This document shows positions 63,114 through 64,000 of a DNA stretch of 64,000 nucleotides, in pieces. The notes beneath the pieces were generated by a model. It was not told where the DNA came from. It made no database searches and saw only the letters and a list, made by a program, of their open reading frames with translations. The first letter of the stretch is position 1, and each line of letters starts with the position of its first letter. A program made the position numbers and the translations under genes. Source of the stretch: Roseateles_B sp041905785. Its GTDB lineage: Bacteria > Pseudomonadota > Gammaproteobacteria > Burkholderiales > Burkholderiaceae_C. The stretch covers positions 1-64,000 of the forward strand of contig JAYRKJ010000014.1 in assembly GCA_041905785.1 (NCBI GenBank), read 5' to 3'.

Positions 63114-64000
63114 ATGAGTACCGCAGTTTCGCTCGCTTCCCTGCCCGATCCCGCCCAGGACCTCGCCGCCTACATGGACGCCCTGGGCGCTGCCGCACGC
63201 GCCGCCAGCCGCCGCATGGCTGCCGCGCCCACGGCCGCCAAGAACACCGCCCTGCTGGCCCTGGCCCGCCGCCTGCGCGCCGCGGGGCCGGCGCTGGCCG
63301 CGGCCAATGCGTGCGACCTGCAGGCCGCCGAGGCCGCCGGCCTGGCCGGCCCGCTGCTGGACCGCCTGCGCCTCACGCCCGCCGTGGTCGCCACCGTGGC
63401 CGAGGGCTGCGAGCAGATCGCCGCCATGCCCGATCCCATCGGCGAGATCACCGGCGTCAAGCGCCGCCCCAGCGGCATCAGCGTGGGCCAGATGCGCGTG
63501 CCCCTGGGCGTCTTCGGCATGATTTACGAGAGCCGGCCCAATGTGACCATCGAGGCGGCCTCGCTGGCCATCAAGAGCGGCAATGCCTGCATCCTGCGCG
63601 GCGGCTCCGAGGCCTTCCACTCCAACCAGGCCCTGGCCTCCCTGGTGGCGCAAAGCCTTGAAGAGGCCGGGCTCCCGGCTGACGCCGTGCAGCTGGTGGC
63701 CACCACCGATCGCGCCGCCGTGGGCCGGCTGATCGCCATGCCCGCCTTCGTGGACGTGATCATCCCGCGCGGCGGCAAGGGCCTGATCGAGCGCATCGCC
63801 AGCGAGGCCCGCGTTCCGGTCATCAAGCACCTGGACGGCAACTGCCACTGCTACGTGGACGCCGAGGTCGACCTGGACCTGGCCCTGCGCGTGGTGGACA
63901 ACGCCAAGACGCAGAAGGTGAGCCCCTGCAATGCCACCGAGTCCCTGCTGGTGCATGCGGCGCAGGCTGCGGCCTTCCTGCCGCGCATCGGTGCGGTCTT
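63114..64000 (+). CDS. proA: Gamma-glutamyl phosphate reductase, 5' part
   Basis: ProA reduces gamma-glutamyl phosphate to glutamate semialdehyde in proline synthesis. The first 295 codons are present and show RVPLGVFGMIYESRPNVTIE, the NADPH-site GSEAFHSNQAL, PRGGKGLIERI and the active-site KVSPCNATESLL (Cys about 272). The gene continues past the window edge. The ATG at 63114 has a weak GGCG-type upstream sequence. Confidence 0.93.
   Translation, partial: MSTAVSLASLPDPAQDLAAYMDALGAAARAASRRMAAAPTAAKNTALLALARRLRAAGPALAAANACDLQAAEAAGLAGPLLDRLRLTPAVVATVAEGCEQIAAMPDPIGEITGVKRRPSGISVGQMRVPLGVFGMIYESRPNVTIEAASLAIKSGNACILRGGSEAFHSNQALASLVAQSLEEAGLPADAVQLVATTDRAAVGRLIAMPAFVDVIIPRGGKGLIERIASEARVPVIKHLDGNCHCYVDAEVDLDLALRVVDNAKTQKVSPCNATESLLVHAAQAAAFLPRIGAV

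Overview
The window is a high-GC chromosomal segment with gene sets typical of a betaproteobacterium of the order Burkholderiales. A Roseateles/Pelomonas-like relative is my guess from gene order and codon style; there is no rRNA to confirm it. Housekeeping genes (glnE, yhdP, tkt, gap, birA, topB, proA) alternate with four accessory blocks. Both edges cut features: an IS3-family element at the left and proA at the right.

1-2.4 kb: the end of an IS3-family element, a short zone with three IS-end-like direct repeats, a MarR regulator with a palindrome against its start codon, and two membrane proteins of unknown role. 2.5-13.6 kb: a cyanophycin/arginine-use locus. It holds two secreted cyanophycinases, an M14-type zinc amidohydrolase, a YfcC-type permease, an ArgR-like AraC-family regulator, two arginine N-succinyltransferase-family proteins and a divergent TonB-dependent receptor. 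Three tandem sites fit, fully or partly, the Pseudomonas ArgR half-site TGTCGC-N8-AA-N5 in exact 21-bp phase: two in the cphE/receptor divergent region and one upstream of the second cyanophycinase. Together they suggest an arginine-controlled scavenging regulon.

13.8-27.4 kb: an AraC regulator, a YbhB-like protein, a glutathione transferase, an EamA exporter, a GNAT enzyme, a rhombosortase overlapping glnE, yhdP, a nitrilase-family amidase, a lipoprotein and cutA. 27.4-29.4 kb: a leftward arsR-arsI-arsC-aqpS operon that uses an aquaglyceroporin in place of an arsenite pump.

29.4-41 kb is the most unusual part. A class II lanthipeptide operon (62-residue precursor, LanM, ABC exporter) lies behind a near-perfect 20-bp lux box. 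Five bases after the exporter stop, a 17-repeat CRISPR array begins on the same strand. It ends in a terminator and is followed by leftward cas2, cas1 and a 1025-residue type II-C Cas9, with a divergent tracrRNA gene beyond cas9. The tracrRNA anti-repeat shows that crRNA is read rightward, the same direction as the lanthipeptide operon, and I see no terminator between them.

41-64 kb: a UbiH-like monooxygenase, an aldo/keto reductase, a secreted M28 aminopeptidase, murU, a hemerythrin-domain protein, tkt, a secreted protein of unknown function with internal repeats, gap, a subtilase with a GlyGly-CTERM tail (likely substrate of the rhombosortase), a SPOR-type protein with birA, a SET-domain methyltransferase, topB, a hybrid-free sensor kinase, an AEC transporter, a GNAT enzyme, an AraC/GyrI-like regulator and the start of proA.
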